Shown: positions 25,861-35,053 of the stretch, in pieces
Position numbering within the stretch: the first letter of the stretch is position 1
Layout of the letters: every line of letters starts with the position of its first letter
From: a virus
Reading direction: 5' to 3' (one strand)
DNA length: 64,000 bases
Virus record (IMG/VR): IMGVR_UViG_3300027747_004779
Coordinates: 93,858 to 157,857 of that record
Made by a program: the position numbers and the translations under genes
Notes under the pieces: model-generated
Told to the model about the DNA's origin: nothing
What the model saw: the letters and a program-made list of their open reading frames with translations, nothing else
The model's database searches: none

Positions 25861-26322
25861 ATGCCTATAGATATAGATGTTTTGCCAACACAAAAAAGCT
25901 TGTTAGATTTATCAGAATTACCTAAAAATACATTCAATTCAGTGTTTTATGGTTATAACCTTAAAGCTCTTTTAGATGATATTCTCTTAGTACAATATAT
26001 GGATGAAACCTCAGATGGTACATCTATTGTACGCAATGGTATTGTTATACCAATTAACGCAGATACAAAAGCGTGGAGAATTGGTGAAGTGGTTTTGTGT
26101 GGGCCCAATGCCAAATATGTTAAGAAAGGCGACTATGTTTGTTTTCCAAACAATTTAGGTGTGCCTGTTGCTAACTTAGATATTGATGGTTTTGGTACTC
26201 TAAAGAAAGGGCTGTTCTTAAACGAGCAGCGTATTTTTGGTATTTGTTCTTTAAGAAAAGACGATGAAAGTGTCGCTTCCCACATTAAAAAATCTTCTTC
26301 TAAGCAACGTGGCGGAAATTAA
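25861..26322 (+). CDS. 31: GroES/gp31-like co-chaperonin
   Basis: 153 residues. LLDDILLVQYMDE at the start of the beta barrel, RNGIVIPINADTKAWRIGEVVLCGPNAK, and VKKGDYVCFPNNLG follow the GroES pattern (D-R-V-L-V ... G-x-I-x-P ... G-x-V-x-x-V-G-x-G ... V-x-x-G-D-x-V). The flexible loop before IVIP would be the GroEL-binding mobile loop. T4 gp31 replaces GroES to fold gp23. The early location away from gp23 is like T4. Confidence 0.75.
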   Translation: MPIDIDVLPTQKSLLDLSELPKNTFNSVFYGYNLKALLDDILLVQYMDETSDGTSIVRNGIVIPINADTKAWRIGEVVLCGPNAKYVKKGDYVCFPNNLGVPVANLDIDGFGTLKKGLFLNEQRIFGICSLRKDDESVASHIKKSSSKQRGGN

Positions 26323-26641
26323 ATTTCTGCGCCGACGTCCTCGGGCAGGAGTTCCACCAGCAAGAAGAATGCTGTGTACTAATTCGCTTGCATTGCTAAT
26401 GAGCCCAGAAGGCAGAATTGCATTAAATTATCGTCGGGCGATTAATTATCCGAAATTTGATCCTAACGTAAAAAATCTTTTAATTACTTGGGATATTTTT
26501 ATGCAGGACTATAGATGTATTAACATGTCTGCTTGTGATTTAATTAATGTAATTCCTGCAAATAAGCAGTTTTGGAAATTTTTTAACGAGCGTCTTTCTT
26601 TACTCGATGCGCAGCAAAAAATGAGGTTTATGAACTCATGA
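26309..26641 (+). CDS. Hypothetical protein
   Basis: 110 residues if started at GTG 26309, which leaves a 14-base overlap with the co-chaperonin gene; an ATG at 26264 would overlap by 59. Very basic N-terminus (KFLRRRPRAGVPPARRM) followed by a helical domain with NYRRAINYPKFDPNVKN and QFWKFFNERLSLL. Perhaps nucleic-acid binding. No family recognised. Overlaps the next gene by 4 bases. Confidence 0.55.
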   Translation: MAEIKFLRRRPRAGVPPARRMLCTNSLALLMSPEGRIALNYRRAINYPKFDPNVKNLLITWDIFMQDYRCINMSACDLINVIPANKQFWKFFNERLSLLDAQQKMRFMNS

Positions 26642-26985
26642 CATCAATTGAACAAATAGAGGTGGGTGTCAATAAGCTTCTGCAAAGTAATATAATTTTT
26701 GCACTAGAAAATAAAATTGTAAAAAAAGGTAAGCTTATTTTATTTTGTGTAAAAGATTTCTTTTGCGTCTTTACGCTTATATGTGAAGAAAAGAACAACA
26801 AAAAAATTATTTATGAAATTCCGTACCCATTTGCATTGAATGTGCTTAATAATAAAGTTATTTTTGACTATACAGTTAATACCTTTTGCGAAAAAAATAA
26901 ACAAGTGGCAGATATTATTCGAACTCTCGGGATAGAGAAGACGTCAAAGCTCTTTAATAAAAGATTATCGATAACTGCAGTTTAA
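26638..26985 (+). CDS. Hypothetical protein
   Basis: 115 residues. A small alpha/beta protein (GKLILFCVKDFFCVFTLI is strongly hydrophobic but interrupted by Lys and Asp, so not a clear membrane segment). Cys-containing C-terminus. Sits between the basic hypothetical protein and the helicase. Nothing recognised. Confidence 0.55.
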   Translation: MTSIEQIEVGVNKLLQSNIIFALENKIVKKGKLILFCVKDFFCVFTLICEEKNNKKIIYEIPYPFALNVLNNKVIFDYTVNTFCEKNKQVADIIRTLGIEKTSKLFNKRLSITAV

Positions 26986-27014
26986 TTTTTGTTTTTATAG
27001 TATATAATTAACAC

Positions 27015-28646
27015 GTGTTTAGCAGATATCTTTCGCATTTTCCAAGAGAGTATGAACCGAGTAATCAGCAAGTCAAACTTATTCGTGGCGTTGAGCGCGC
27101 GTTCAATAACGGAAAAAAATTTGTAATTTGTTGCGCTCCAACTGGGACAGGCAAAAGTTTTCTTGCTAAGACATTATCCGGGTTAGGTTCAAAGCCAAAT
27201 ACAACATTTGTTAACAGTATTGAGAGCTATGCAGCTTATAAACAAGACTTTGCCGGTAATTATATTAATGAAGTTGATTGTTTGTCACAGCCACCATTTG
27301 GGACATTTGCTCTGACAATTACCAAATCACTGCAAGATCAATATTTAAAGCTCTTTCCAGATACAGACATCCTTAAAGGTAAATCGAATTATATTTGTGA
27401 TGTTGATCAAAATTTTGATGTTGAAACCGCACCGTGTGTATTAGTTTCAAAAATACGTGATGAGTGTTGGGAAAAAAACCGATGTCCTTATTATAATGCG
27501 CGTAACACATCACTCCTTTCAAATTTTTCTGTTTTAAATTATAAGATGTTTCTTGCATTACCAAATCATGTAAAGCGCAAAAATTTTATTATTTGTGACG
27601 AAGCTTCAGAATTAGAAGACGAGCTGGTTAAACGGTTTTCAGCTGAAGTTACCTATGACCGCTTGAAGCAGTATGGTATTAGCTTTAGCTCGCTTATTAC
27701 CGATAATAAAGATAAAACAAGAGCGTGGATTTATGATTTAGTTTTTAACGTTAGTGAACAAATTAATACTTTAATTAACCGGGTAAATAAAAAACAACGA
27801 ACTCTTTCGCAGCCTGAAAAGATAAAATTACAGTATCTAAAAAACTTACACAATTCATTGACAACCGTTGACGGCCTTTGGAAGGATTGCGAATTTATTA
27901 TTGATAAAGACAGCAAAAGGGTAACTTTTACTCCGCTAAAAGCTGATAGACTTACAAAATTTATTTTTGATTATGCTGAAAATGTATTGTTAATGTCAGC
28001 TACAATTATTGATCATAAGAATTTCGCAAAAACACTAGGCATTAAAGATTATGAATATGTAGAGGTTGAGAGCGATTTTGACCCTGCTAAATCGCCTATA
28101 TACGTGTCATCAAAGCATAAGTTAAATTATAAAAACCTAACAAATGTTCTGCCCGATATTTGCGAACAAATAAAAACAATTATTGAGTATCATAAGAACG
28201 ATAAAGGTATTATTCATACACATTCGCGAGATATAACAAATTTTCTTAAAACGAAACTATCTAATAATAAACGATTCTTGTTTAGGGACGATCTAGCAAA
28301 TAATGAGGAGATTCTTAAACAGCATTATGAAGCTGACTTTCCAACGATTCTAGTTTCCCCCTCTCTGTCTTTTGGTGTCGATTTAAAAGACGATCTAGCA
28401 AGATTTCAGATTATTATTAAACTTCCATTCCCTCCTTTATCATCAAAGCGTATTAAAAAATTATTTGAAACAGATAAAGATTGGTATGAAAATAAGATGT
28501 TAAATTCATTAGTACAAGCATGTGGCCGAGCGACTCGTAGTAAAAATGACTTTTCAACTACTTATATACTTGATGGTAATATAGTTAATTCGCTTAAACG
28601 TACAAAAGATAAGTTACCCAAATCTTTTATAGAGCGCATTTGCTAA
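27015..28646 (+). CDS. XPD/DinG-type SF2 helicase with probable Fe-S cluster
   Basis: 543 residues from GTG 27015. Walker A CAPTGTGKSFLAKT, motif II ICDEASELED, motif III LLMSATIID, HTHSRDITNF, and motif VI QACGRATRSKNDF. Between motifs I and II are four cysteines (ICD, APC, DEC, NRCPYYNAR), the position and C-P-Y-Y-x-A-R context of the Fe-S domain of XPD and DinG. These helicases unwind DNA 5' to 3', often at D-loops, R-loops or bubbles. T4 itself has no close equivalent; it would complement UvsW here. A TATAAT at 27003-27008 may be part of its promoter. Confidence 0.8.
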   Translation: MFSRYLSHFPREYEPSNQQVKLIRGVERAFNNGKKFVICCAPTGTGKSFLAKTLSGLGSKPNTTFVNSIESYAAYKQDFAGNYINEVDCLSQPPFGTFALTITKSLQDQYLKLFPDTDILKGKSNYICDVDQNFDVETAPCVLVSKIRDECWEKNRCPYYNARNTSLLSNFSVLNYKMFLALPNHVKRKNFIICDEASELEDELVKRFSAEVTYDRLKQYGISFSSLITDNKDKTRAWIYDLVFNVSEQINTLINRVNKKQRTLSQPEKIKLQYLKNLHNSLTTVDGLWKDCEFIIDKDSKRVTFTPLKADRLTKFIFDYAENVLLMSATIIDHKNFAKTLGIKDYEYVEVESDFDPAKSPIYVSSKHKLNYKNLTNVLPDICEQIKTIIEYHKNDKGIIHTHSRDITNFLKTKLSNNKRFLFRDDLANNEEILKQHYEADFPTILVSPSLSFGVDLKDDLARFQIIIKLPFPPLSSKRIKKLFETDKDWYENKMLNSLVQACGRATRSKNDFSTTYILDGNIVNSLKRTKDKLPKSFIERIC

Positions 28647-28652
28647 TAAATA
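28645..28652 (+). promoter_or_regulatory. T4-type late promoter AATAAATA before gp15
   Basis: AATAAATA, 5 bases (TTATA), then GTG at 28658. Supports the GTG start for the gp15 gene. It overlaps the helicase stop. Confidence 0.65.
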
Positions 28653-28657
28653 TTATA

Positions 28658-29473
28658 GTGAAACTCGAGACCTTTCATTTTGAGATTAAAGACCTTATAA
28701 CACAGTTTGTAGCTGCGTTTGATGATATTATTATAAAAAGGTATGATAAAAACCGTGTACCGCAAAATAAAGTACAAGTAAGATATGTTTATGCTCCCAA
28801 AGAGCGGGTTTTATATGATCTAGTTAACAAAGCACAAAATCTCACAGTACCTGTAGTTGCTGTCAGTATAACAAATGTAGCTCGCGATGAAGATCGCGTT
28901 TTTAATAAAAATAGCGGGTTTTATCTAACAAGAGGACCTACAGATAATTCAATAAGCTCTACATCACAATATTACAGAACACCAGTACCAGTTAATATAG
29001 GCGTCTCCATGTCTATTATAACAAAATTTCAATCAGATATGGATCAAATTATTTCAAATTTTGTTCCATACAATAATCCTTATATTATTCTTTCTTGGCA
29101 GATTCCAAGTACAGTTGTACCAAGCGGGTTTGATCTTCCACAAGAAATACGAAGCGAAGTTTTATGGGATGGTGGAATCAATCTTTCTTATCCAATTGAT
29201 ATTCAGGCGAACGAAAAATATCGTCTTATTGGCGATACATCTTTTATAGTAAAAGGCTGGTTATTCCCATATATGCAACAGCCCGTTGGAAACATATATT
29301 TTATTAATAATAACTTTAATTCATCATCAATTATTACTGATTATGACGCGCTTACTGGTAATACATATACATATCCAACTAGCACAAACCTTGTAAGCGA
29401 TACAGAAACTGTATCAATTTCTGGAATTCCACAATTTACCAATGTTGACTATACTACATCGCTCAATCAATAA
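28658..29473 (+). CDS. 15: Tail completion and sheath stabiliser gp15-like
   Basis: 271 residues from GTG 28658 (T4 gp15 is 272). Aligned blocks: MSIITKFQSDMDQIISNFVP with T4 SIFTRYEDDMFQIVEQILP, and a later FIVKGWLFPYMQQP with T4 FEVNGWMYPPVDD. gp15 forms the ring at the head-proximal end of the tail and locks sheath and tube, contacting the neck. It opens the head operon, directly before gp20; in T4 it is separated from 20 by 16-17-18-19, absent here. Confidence 0.78.
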   Translation: MKLETFHFEIKDLITQFVAAFDDIIIKRYDKNRVPQNKVQVRYVYAPKERVLYDLVNKAQNLTVPVVAVSITNVARDEDRVFNKNSGFYLTRGPTDNSISSTSQYYRTPVPVNIGVSMSIITKFQSDMDQIISNFVPYNNPYIILSWQIPSTVVPSGFDLPQEIRSEVLWDGGINLSYPIDIQANEKYRLIGDTSFIVKGWLFPYMQQPVGNIYFINNNFNSSSIITDYDALTGNTYTYPTSTNLVSDTETVSISGIPQFTNVDYTTSLNQ

Positions 29474-29508
29474 AGTTAATATTTATAGTTTAAGTTTAGA
29501 ATAGAGCA

Positions 29509-29516
29509 CATAAATA
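29509..29516 (+). promoter_or_regulatory. Late-type promoter CATAAATA before gp20
   Basis: CATAAATA with a 12-base gap to the portal ATG at 29529, longer than the usual 5-6. A short leader is expected. Confidence 0.55.
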
Positions 29517-29528
29517 TAATAAAACAAT

Positions 29529-31334
29529 ATGGCAAACCAGGATTCAAATAGAGAAAGTACATTCGGCAGAGACTTAATGAAGTTTGTTTCTTCGAAATTA
29601 CCCTATCAGTCTCTTAATATTGAAGATAAGATTAACTCGCTTAATCCAAAGTACGAGGAATTCTTTGATAAAGGTACAAAACGCGAAGAAGCATTGTCCA
29701 GACAATCGATTTCTTCATCGCTAGCTTTCACAGATGATTTATATGCCAATGTAATTCAGAATAAAGATTATCATAACTACATGTATGCAAACTTGCAGCC
29801 TGATAAAGGTCGCAGGTTAATGGATTATAGAGTAATGGCGGCTTTCTCTGAAGTTGCAGATGCATTAGATGAAATATGCGATGAATTTATTAACAAGGAT
29901 GATAACGGTGAAATTGTTAAACTAAGACTAAAAACAGATGCGCTTTCTGAAGAGCAGAAAGAAAAGCTTAAAAAAGAATTTCAAAAGTATATTAGTTACT
30001 TTGACCTTGAAAATAAAGGTTGGGAGTACTTGAGACAGCTCTTAGTTGATTCTGAGTTATACTTTGAACATATTGTTCATAAGAAATATCCTCAAGAAGG
30101 TATTCTTGGTGTTGTTGCTATTCCACCCGACCTTATTGACCCAATCTTTGAAAATGTACAAAACCAGATTGTAAGAGGTTATTTGTTGCGTAAAAATATT
30201 TACGATGCTAAGAACCCTGGCAAAGTATCAAAAGTCGAGCTCGTACCGATGGATGTTAATCAAGTTACATACATTAATTCAGGCATATGGAATGAGTCAA
30301 AGACAGTTAGACTTCCGTTCATAGAAAATGCTAGAAGAGCTTACAGACAGCTATCACTTATTGAAGATGCGATCGTAATTTATCGTTTAGTCCGTGCACC
30401 AGAGCGTTTGGTTTTTAACGTAGATGTAGGTAATATGCCCCCACCTAAGGCAGAAGCATATCTACGCAAATTAATGACAAATTACTGGTCAAAAAGAACT
30501 TATGATGCTGATCAAGGTGCATCAGTACAGAAATTTAATCCACAATCAATGCTCGATAGCTTTTGGTTTGCAAAACGCGCTGGTAGTGAGGGTACAACAG
30601 TTACCCAGTTGCCTGGCGGTGCTAATCTTGGTGAACTTACCGATCTAATGTATTTTGTACAAAAGCTCTACAAGTCGCTTAAAGTACCAGTAACACGTCT
30701 CAATGTTGAGGATGTATTTAAAGATGGAACAGACATTCTTCGCGAAGAGCTAAAATTTGCACGATTTATTATTCGACAACAGCAGCGCTTTGCTTCCGGA
30801 CTTAAGAACGGTTTTGTTACACATCTCAAGCTAAAAAAGTTTTGGGAAGAATATAAACTTAAAGAAGCAGAAATTGATATTACGCTTAATGTACCAACAA
30901 ACTTTTATGAGCTTAGAGAAAATCAGAAGTTCCAGCTTAAAGCAGAAAACTTTAATTCTATTACACAAAGCGATCTTGTTTCTAAAACATATGCACAGAA
31001 AAAATATCTTGGCTGGACAGATACCGATCTTATGGCTAATAGAGAGTTTTTAAGAAAAGACAGAGAACTACTTTGGGAGTTAGATCAAATTACAAATGGT
31101 GGACCAAATTGGAGAGAGCAAGGCGCTGTAGCGCCTGGTCAAGGGCCTGAAGCAGGAGCCGGAGGAGCAGGAGGCGGTACAGCAGGTGGTGGAGGATCAA
31201 GATTACCACCAGAATTTGGCCCTGGGCCTGGTGGTGCTGGTGGAGAAGCAGGCGCAGCTACGCCAGCAGCTGGTGGAGGTACGACTTCTAATAGTGCAGC
31301 TGCGGGAGGCGAAACCGCTACTCCCGCGGCATAA
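29529..31334 (+). CDS. 20: Portal vertex protein gp20
   Basis: 601 residues. Core segments such as NVIQNKDYHNYMYANLQPDK, RRLMDYRVMAAFSEVADALD, IYRLVRAPERLVFNVDVGNM and PVTRLNVEDVFKDG are those of T4 gp20. The protein forms the 12-fold portal through which DNA is packaged and released and to which the neck attaches. T4 gp20 is 524 long; the excess is a C-terminal tail of about 80 residues, rich in Gly, Ala and Pro (GGAGGGTAGGG type), probably disordered. Confidence 0.95.
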   Translation: MANQDSNRESTFGRDLMKFVSSKLPYQSLNIEDKINSLNPKYEEFFDKGTKREEALSRQSISSSLAFTDDLYANVIQNKDYHNYMYANLQPDKGRRLMDYRVMAAFSEVADALDEICDEFINKDDNGEIVKLRLKTDALSEEQKEKLKKEFQKYISYFDLENKGWEYLRQLLVDSELYFEHIVHKKYPQEGILGVVAIPPDLIDPIFENVQNQIVRGYLLRKNIYDAKNPGKVSKVELVPMDVNQVTYINSGIWNESKTVRLPFIENARRAYRQLSLIEDAIVIYRLVRAPERLVFNVDVGNMPPPKAEAYLRKLMTNYWSKRTYDADQGASVQKFNPQSMLDSFWFAKRAGSEGTTVTQLPGGANLGELTDLMYFVQKLYKSLKVPVTRLNVEDVFKDGTDILREELKFARFIIRQQQRFASGLKNGFVTHLKLKKFWEEYKLKEAEIDITLNVPTNFYELRENQKFQLKAENFNSITQSDLVSKTYAQKKYLGWTDTDLMANREFLRKDRELLWELDQITNGGPNWREQGAVAPGQGPEAGAGGAGGGTAGGGGSRLPPEFGPGPGGAGGEAGAATPAAGGGTTSNSAAAGGETATPAA

Positions 31335-31360
31335 CCCGCTAAATTAATTAAATAATAGTT

Positions 31361-33445
31361 ATGGCTGTATATTATCCATCTTTTGATAATTACAGACGCG
31401 CACAAATTCGTCAAAAACAACTCTTACACACTGATTATAAAACAGTTATACAAGAAGGTATTGGTGTAGGGGCTATTCCAGCAGTAAACACTTCGCCTAC
31501 ACCAACGCCTACCCAAACAATAACGCCTTCATTAACTCCTTCATTAACTAACACACAAACACCGACATTAACACCCACTATTACGCAAACAATAACACCA
31601 ACAACAACACAAACAGCTACACCTTCTGAGACGCCCACGAATACACCAACACAAACACCTACGTTGACTCTTACACAAACACCCACTGTAACCAAGACAT
31701 CTACTATAACACCGACACAAACGCCCACAGTAACACCAACAATAACCCAAACACCAACCATTACACCAAATTTGGTAACGGTATATTATTATTCCGATTC
31801 TACAACATCTTTCAGCATGGATACTACATTAACAAGTACAAGTCGCGATACTAATAAAACTCTGATTGCAGTTAATATTGGGAGTGTAGTAACTAGTATT
31901 GGTACTGCTTTTGTTAATTGTACAGAGCTTACTGATATTATTATTCCTAGCAATGTGACTATTATTGAGTATGGTGCATTCCAAGGCTGTACCGGTCTAA
32001 CTAGTGTTACCATTCCTAGCAGTGTGACGGCCATTGGGTCTTATATGTTTTTTTATTGCACTAACTTAGTTAGTGTATATTTCTTAGGCGATGCTCCTAC
32101 TGGGGGATTTGGAGCGTTTGAAGGTACAACGTGCACAGTGTATTATTGTTCAGATAAAGTTAACTTTACCAACCCATTCCTAGACCGGCCTGCGGTCGCT
32201 ATTACATGTGGCATTAATACACGTACACCTACCCCAACACCTACTTCAACACCAACACCTACACAGACTCTTACTCCCTCAATAGGGTCATCACCTACTC
32301 CTACAAATACACTTACACAGACACCAACACCGTCAGTTACACCCACTATTACTCAAACACCGACAAATACACCTACACAGACACAGACCTCCTCTGTAAC
32401 ACCAACACAAACACCTTCAGTCACACAAACCACCACAGTAACACCTACCAATACCATATCGCCTACACCAACCAACACTTCGACATTAACCCCTACACCC
32501 ACACAGACACCTACTCTAACAGTTACACCCTCTGTAACGCCTACGAATACACAAACATCGACCAATACACCAACCAATACACCTACAGTAACACCTACTG
32601 TCACAGTAACCAACACGCCTACTATGACATTAACACCAACCACTCCACCATATACTATTAGTTATCTCATAGTAGCGGGCGGAGGAGGAGGCTCAAACGG
32701 TGGAGGCGGTGGCGGGGCAGGCGGTGTATTAACATCATCCATACAAGTCTATCCTAATGCAGCATATAGTTTTGTAGTTGGAGCTAGCGCTATAGGTAGA
32801 ACCGATGGTTCAAATATTCTCGATAGTGTAGGAAAAAATAGTATAGCATTTGGCTTAACAGCAATTGGTGGAGGCACATCATATGGTGTGTTAAACGCAG
32901 CAATTAGCGGCGGTAGCGGATCTGGATCTGAAATGTATAATACCATCCAAGGTCAGGGAACATTAGGACAAGGAAACAGTGGCGGTGATGGTGGATATAC
33001 TGGTGGCGGGGGTGGAGCAGGTGCACCAGGAGGATGGAGCATAGGGTTTTCACAACCAGGCGGTAATGGAGGTATAGGTATAATTAACCCTATAGCAGGT
33101 TCAACAGTGGGTCAGCTTTCTGCAGGTAATTATTGGATTGGTGGTGGTGGAGGTGGTGGGTGTAATAATAACAACATTGGAGGTAAAGGTGGCCTAGGTG
33201 GTGGCGGCGTAGGTAAAGCAGACAATACTAAGGGTGGCAATGGTCTTGCAAACACCGGTGGTGGTGGAGGTGGTACATCAGGTTATTCCGGAAGCCCGGG
33301 TGGCGGTAATGGTGGATCAGGTGCTATAGTTTTGTCTATACCTACTTCACGCTATACAGGTATTTTTACAGGAGCACCACAAGTACTTACATATGGTTCA
33401 AATACAATTTTACAGTATTTGACATCCGGAAGCTACACAGCATAA
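31361..33445 (+). CDS. Large adhesin: Thr/Pro-rich stalks, BspA-like leucine-rich repeats, Gly-rich tip
   Basis: 694 residues. Residues about 45-140 and 288-428 are T-P-T-x-T-x-T repeats (stalk-like). Between them is a BspA-type leucine-rich segment (LTDIIIPSNVTIIEYGAFQG, then LTSVTIPSSVTAIGSYMFF). The C-terminus from about residue 430 is Gly-rich (YLIVAGGGGGSNGGGGGGAG and later GGGG runs), like Gly-rich tail-fibre tips and gp38-type adhesins. Probably surface binding. Odd location: it sits inside the head operon between the portal and gp13. Antisense frames here are artefacts of the repeats. Confidence 0.75.
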   Translation: MAVYYPSFDNYRRAQIRQKQLLHTDYKTVIQEGIGVGAIPAVNTSPTPTPTQTITPSLTPSLTNTQTPTLTPTITQTITPTTTQTATPSETPTNTPTQTPTLTLTQTPTVTKTSTITPTQTPTVTPTITQTPTITPNLVTVYYYSDSTTSFSMDTTLTSTSRDTNKTLIAVNIGSVVTSIGTAFVNCTELTDIIIPSNVTIIEYGAFQGCTGLTSVTIPSSVTAIGSYMFFYCTNLVSVYFLGDAPTGGFGAFEGTTCTVYYCSDKVNFTNPFLDRPAVAITCGINTRTPTPTPTSTPTPTQTLTPSIGSSPTPTNTLTQTPTPSVTPTITQTPTNTPTQTQTSSVTPTQTPSVTQTTTVTPTNTISPTPTNTSTLTPTPTQTPTLTVTPSVTPTNTQTSTNTPTNTPTVTPTVTVTNTPTMTLTPTTPPYTISYLIVAGGGGGSNGGGGGGAGGVLTSSIQVYPNAAYSFVVGASAIGRTDGSNILDSVGKNSIAFGLTAIGGGTSYGVLNAAISGGSGSGSEMYNTIQGQGTLGQGNSGGDGGYTGGGGGAGAPGGWSIGFSQPGGNGGIGIINPIAGSTVGQLSAGNYWIGGGGGGGCNNNNIGGKGGLGGGGVGKADNTKGGNGLANTGGGGGGTSGYSGSPGGGNGGSGAIVLSIPTSRYTGIFTGAPQVLTYGSNTILQYLTSGSYTA
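31497..31770 (+). repeat. Thr/Pro-coding degenerate repeat tract 1
   Basis: ACA-CC-type codons in a 6-base-like periodicity encoding T-P-T-x-T repeats. Degenerate at codon level, so it can grow or shrink by slipped pairing. Confidence 0.7.
32221..32648 (+). repeat. Thr/Pro-coding degenerate repeat tract 2
   Basis: Longer second T-P-T-x-T tract in the same gene. Same period and composition as tract 1. Confidence 0.7.
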
Positions 33446-33495
33446 TATTATAACTCTAGTTGTATATTTTAACGATAATAAATTAAATAATATAT

Positions 33496-34572
33496 ATGGA
33501 CTGTTCTGCAATTACACCTATAACAGCGTTTCAAAGCACTAATCTTAATAGTAAGATAGATACATTTTCACGCCTTGGAGATAGAATTACACGTAGCCTT
33601 GGCGCGCCATTAATTAATCTGGAACTGCATCATGATCAATTATTTGAAAATATTTCTATAGCTTGTGAGATGTTTGCAAGATATGCAGGATATACAGAAG
33701 AAATTTTAGTTTTTGATTCCAATTTATATGTAGACGGTAAGGGAATTAAGATGGATGAGTTGTTTAGTATTACCCCGTTTTTTAATAAAACGATTACACC
33801 ATCTAAAACAGTTTACGCTGCAACATCATCAATTACTAGTAGTGTCTTTACCTCGTCAACTACACTATCAAGCATATATTCCGACGGCATCTTTAACAAT
33901 CAAATCTTAACTACATCAAGCTATCTTAGCGTAATTAATTTTAACGGTACATTAGCACAATATTTTAGTCCATCATCTAATAGTCAAGAGAAGTTCGTTA
34001 ATAGTTTTGACTATGATATAATGGATTATAGAAAAGTAATCGATGTTATTGACTTCGAAGAAGGAAGCTCTGACGGTGTTAATACCTTGTTTACTATTGA
34101 ACAAACACTAGCACAGCAAACATATTTTAGCTATGCGATGGGTAATTATGGTTTTGATCTTATTAGCTGGTATACACTTAAGAATTGGTTGGAAGTACGT
34201 GAAAAATTACTTGCAACGCGTAGGTATTATACTTTCGATGATAGGACTCAGTATCTTGTTTTCTTCCCACCACCTCGTACACCGGGATCAGGAAGCCGTT
34301 TCTACGGTGCAATGCCATGCTATGTTGAAAGACCTTTAAGGGATATTATTAAAGAGCCTTGGGTATATCAGTATGCACTTGCATTAAGCAAAATTTCAGT
34401 AGGCAATGTACGAGGTAAATATACCGGTACAACACTCTTTGGAGGGGGACAAATCAATTATACTGATCTTCTTTCGCAGGGACTTGCAGAAAAAGAAAAG
34501 CTCGAACAAAAGCTCTACGAAGGTGCACCGGGACTAGGCGCTGCAGCGCCACCACAGTTCTTTGTTGGATAA
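33496..34572 (+). CDS. 13: Neck protein gp13
   Basis: 358 residues. [20 protein letters not shown] aligns with T4 [20 protein letters not shown], and [20 protein letters not shown] with T4 [31 protein letters not shown] closes both. gp13 joins head completion and neck after DNA packaging. It is longer than T4 gp13 (309), mostly by inserted Ser/Thr-rich segments around residues 90-160. Its stop overlaps the gp4 start by one base. Confidence 0.85.
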   Translation: [358 protein letters not shown]

Positions 34573-35030
34573 TGATTCCGTTAAACAAAACAGACAAATA
34601 TAGACAAGGTCTTTTTAGACCGAGAAATGTATCAAAATACGTTGGACGTAATCCGCCAGTTTATAGATCGGGTTGGGAATTAAAGTTTTTTAGATGGTGT
34701 GATGAAAATACTAATGTCCTTGAATGGGCTAGTGAAGCAATTGTTATACCGTATATTAACCCTATTGATGGTAAAGCACATAGATATATTACCGATGGTG
34801 TTGTTGTAATAAAAGAAGCGGATAAGGTTAGTAAATATATTATAGAAATTAAACCAAGCGATCAGTTATTACAGCCTGTTGCCGGAAAAAAGAAGAATAG
34901 TACTGTCATTTATGAGAATAAACGATATATACAGAATATGGCTAAGTGGAAAGCTGCTAAAACATGGTGTGACAAAAGAAATTACAAATTCTTAATTTTG
35001 ACAGAAAAGGAATTAGGTCTAAATAAATAG
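34572..35030 (+). CDS. 4: Head completion protein gp4 (nuclease-like)
   Basis: 152 residues (T4 gp4 150). YRSGWELKFFRWCDEN, VLEWASEAIVIPY, KAHRYITDGVVVI and YIIEIKPSDQ follow gp4 (also called gp50/65 in T4). The E / D / E-x-K layout is like TnsA-type nucleases. gp4 acts on packaged DNA ends or the portal region before tail joining. Position between gp13 and gp21 differs from T4, where gene 4 lies far from 21. Confidence 0.85.
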   Translation: MIPLNKTDKYRQGLFRPRNVSKYVGRNPPVYRSGWELKFFRWCDENTNVLEWASEAIVIPYINPIDGKAHRYITDGVVVIKEADKVSKYIIEIKPSDQLLQPVAGKKKNSTVIYENKRYIQNMAKWKAAKTWCDKRNYKFLILTEKELGLNK

Positions 35031-35040
35031 ACATCTAAAT

Positions 35041-35048
35041 AATAAATA
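35041..35048 (+). promoter_or_regulatory. T4-type late promoter AATAAATA before gp21
   Basis: AATAAATA, 5 bases (ATAAT), then ATG at 35054. An identical spacer precedes the gp67-like gene. Confidence 0.7.
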
Positions 35049-35053
35049 ATAAT

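Noticed and set aside
31435-31761. Minus-strand frame rich in Val-Gly repeats over the Thr/Pro tract
   Set aside because: Mirror image of the T-P codon repeats on the other strand; composition artefact.
32353-32643. Second minus-strand Val-Gly frame
   Set aside because: Same reason, antisense of tract 2.
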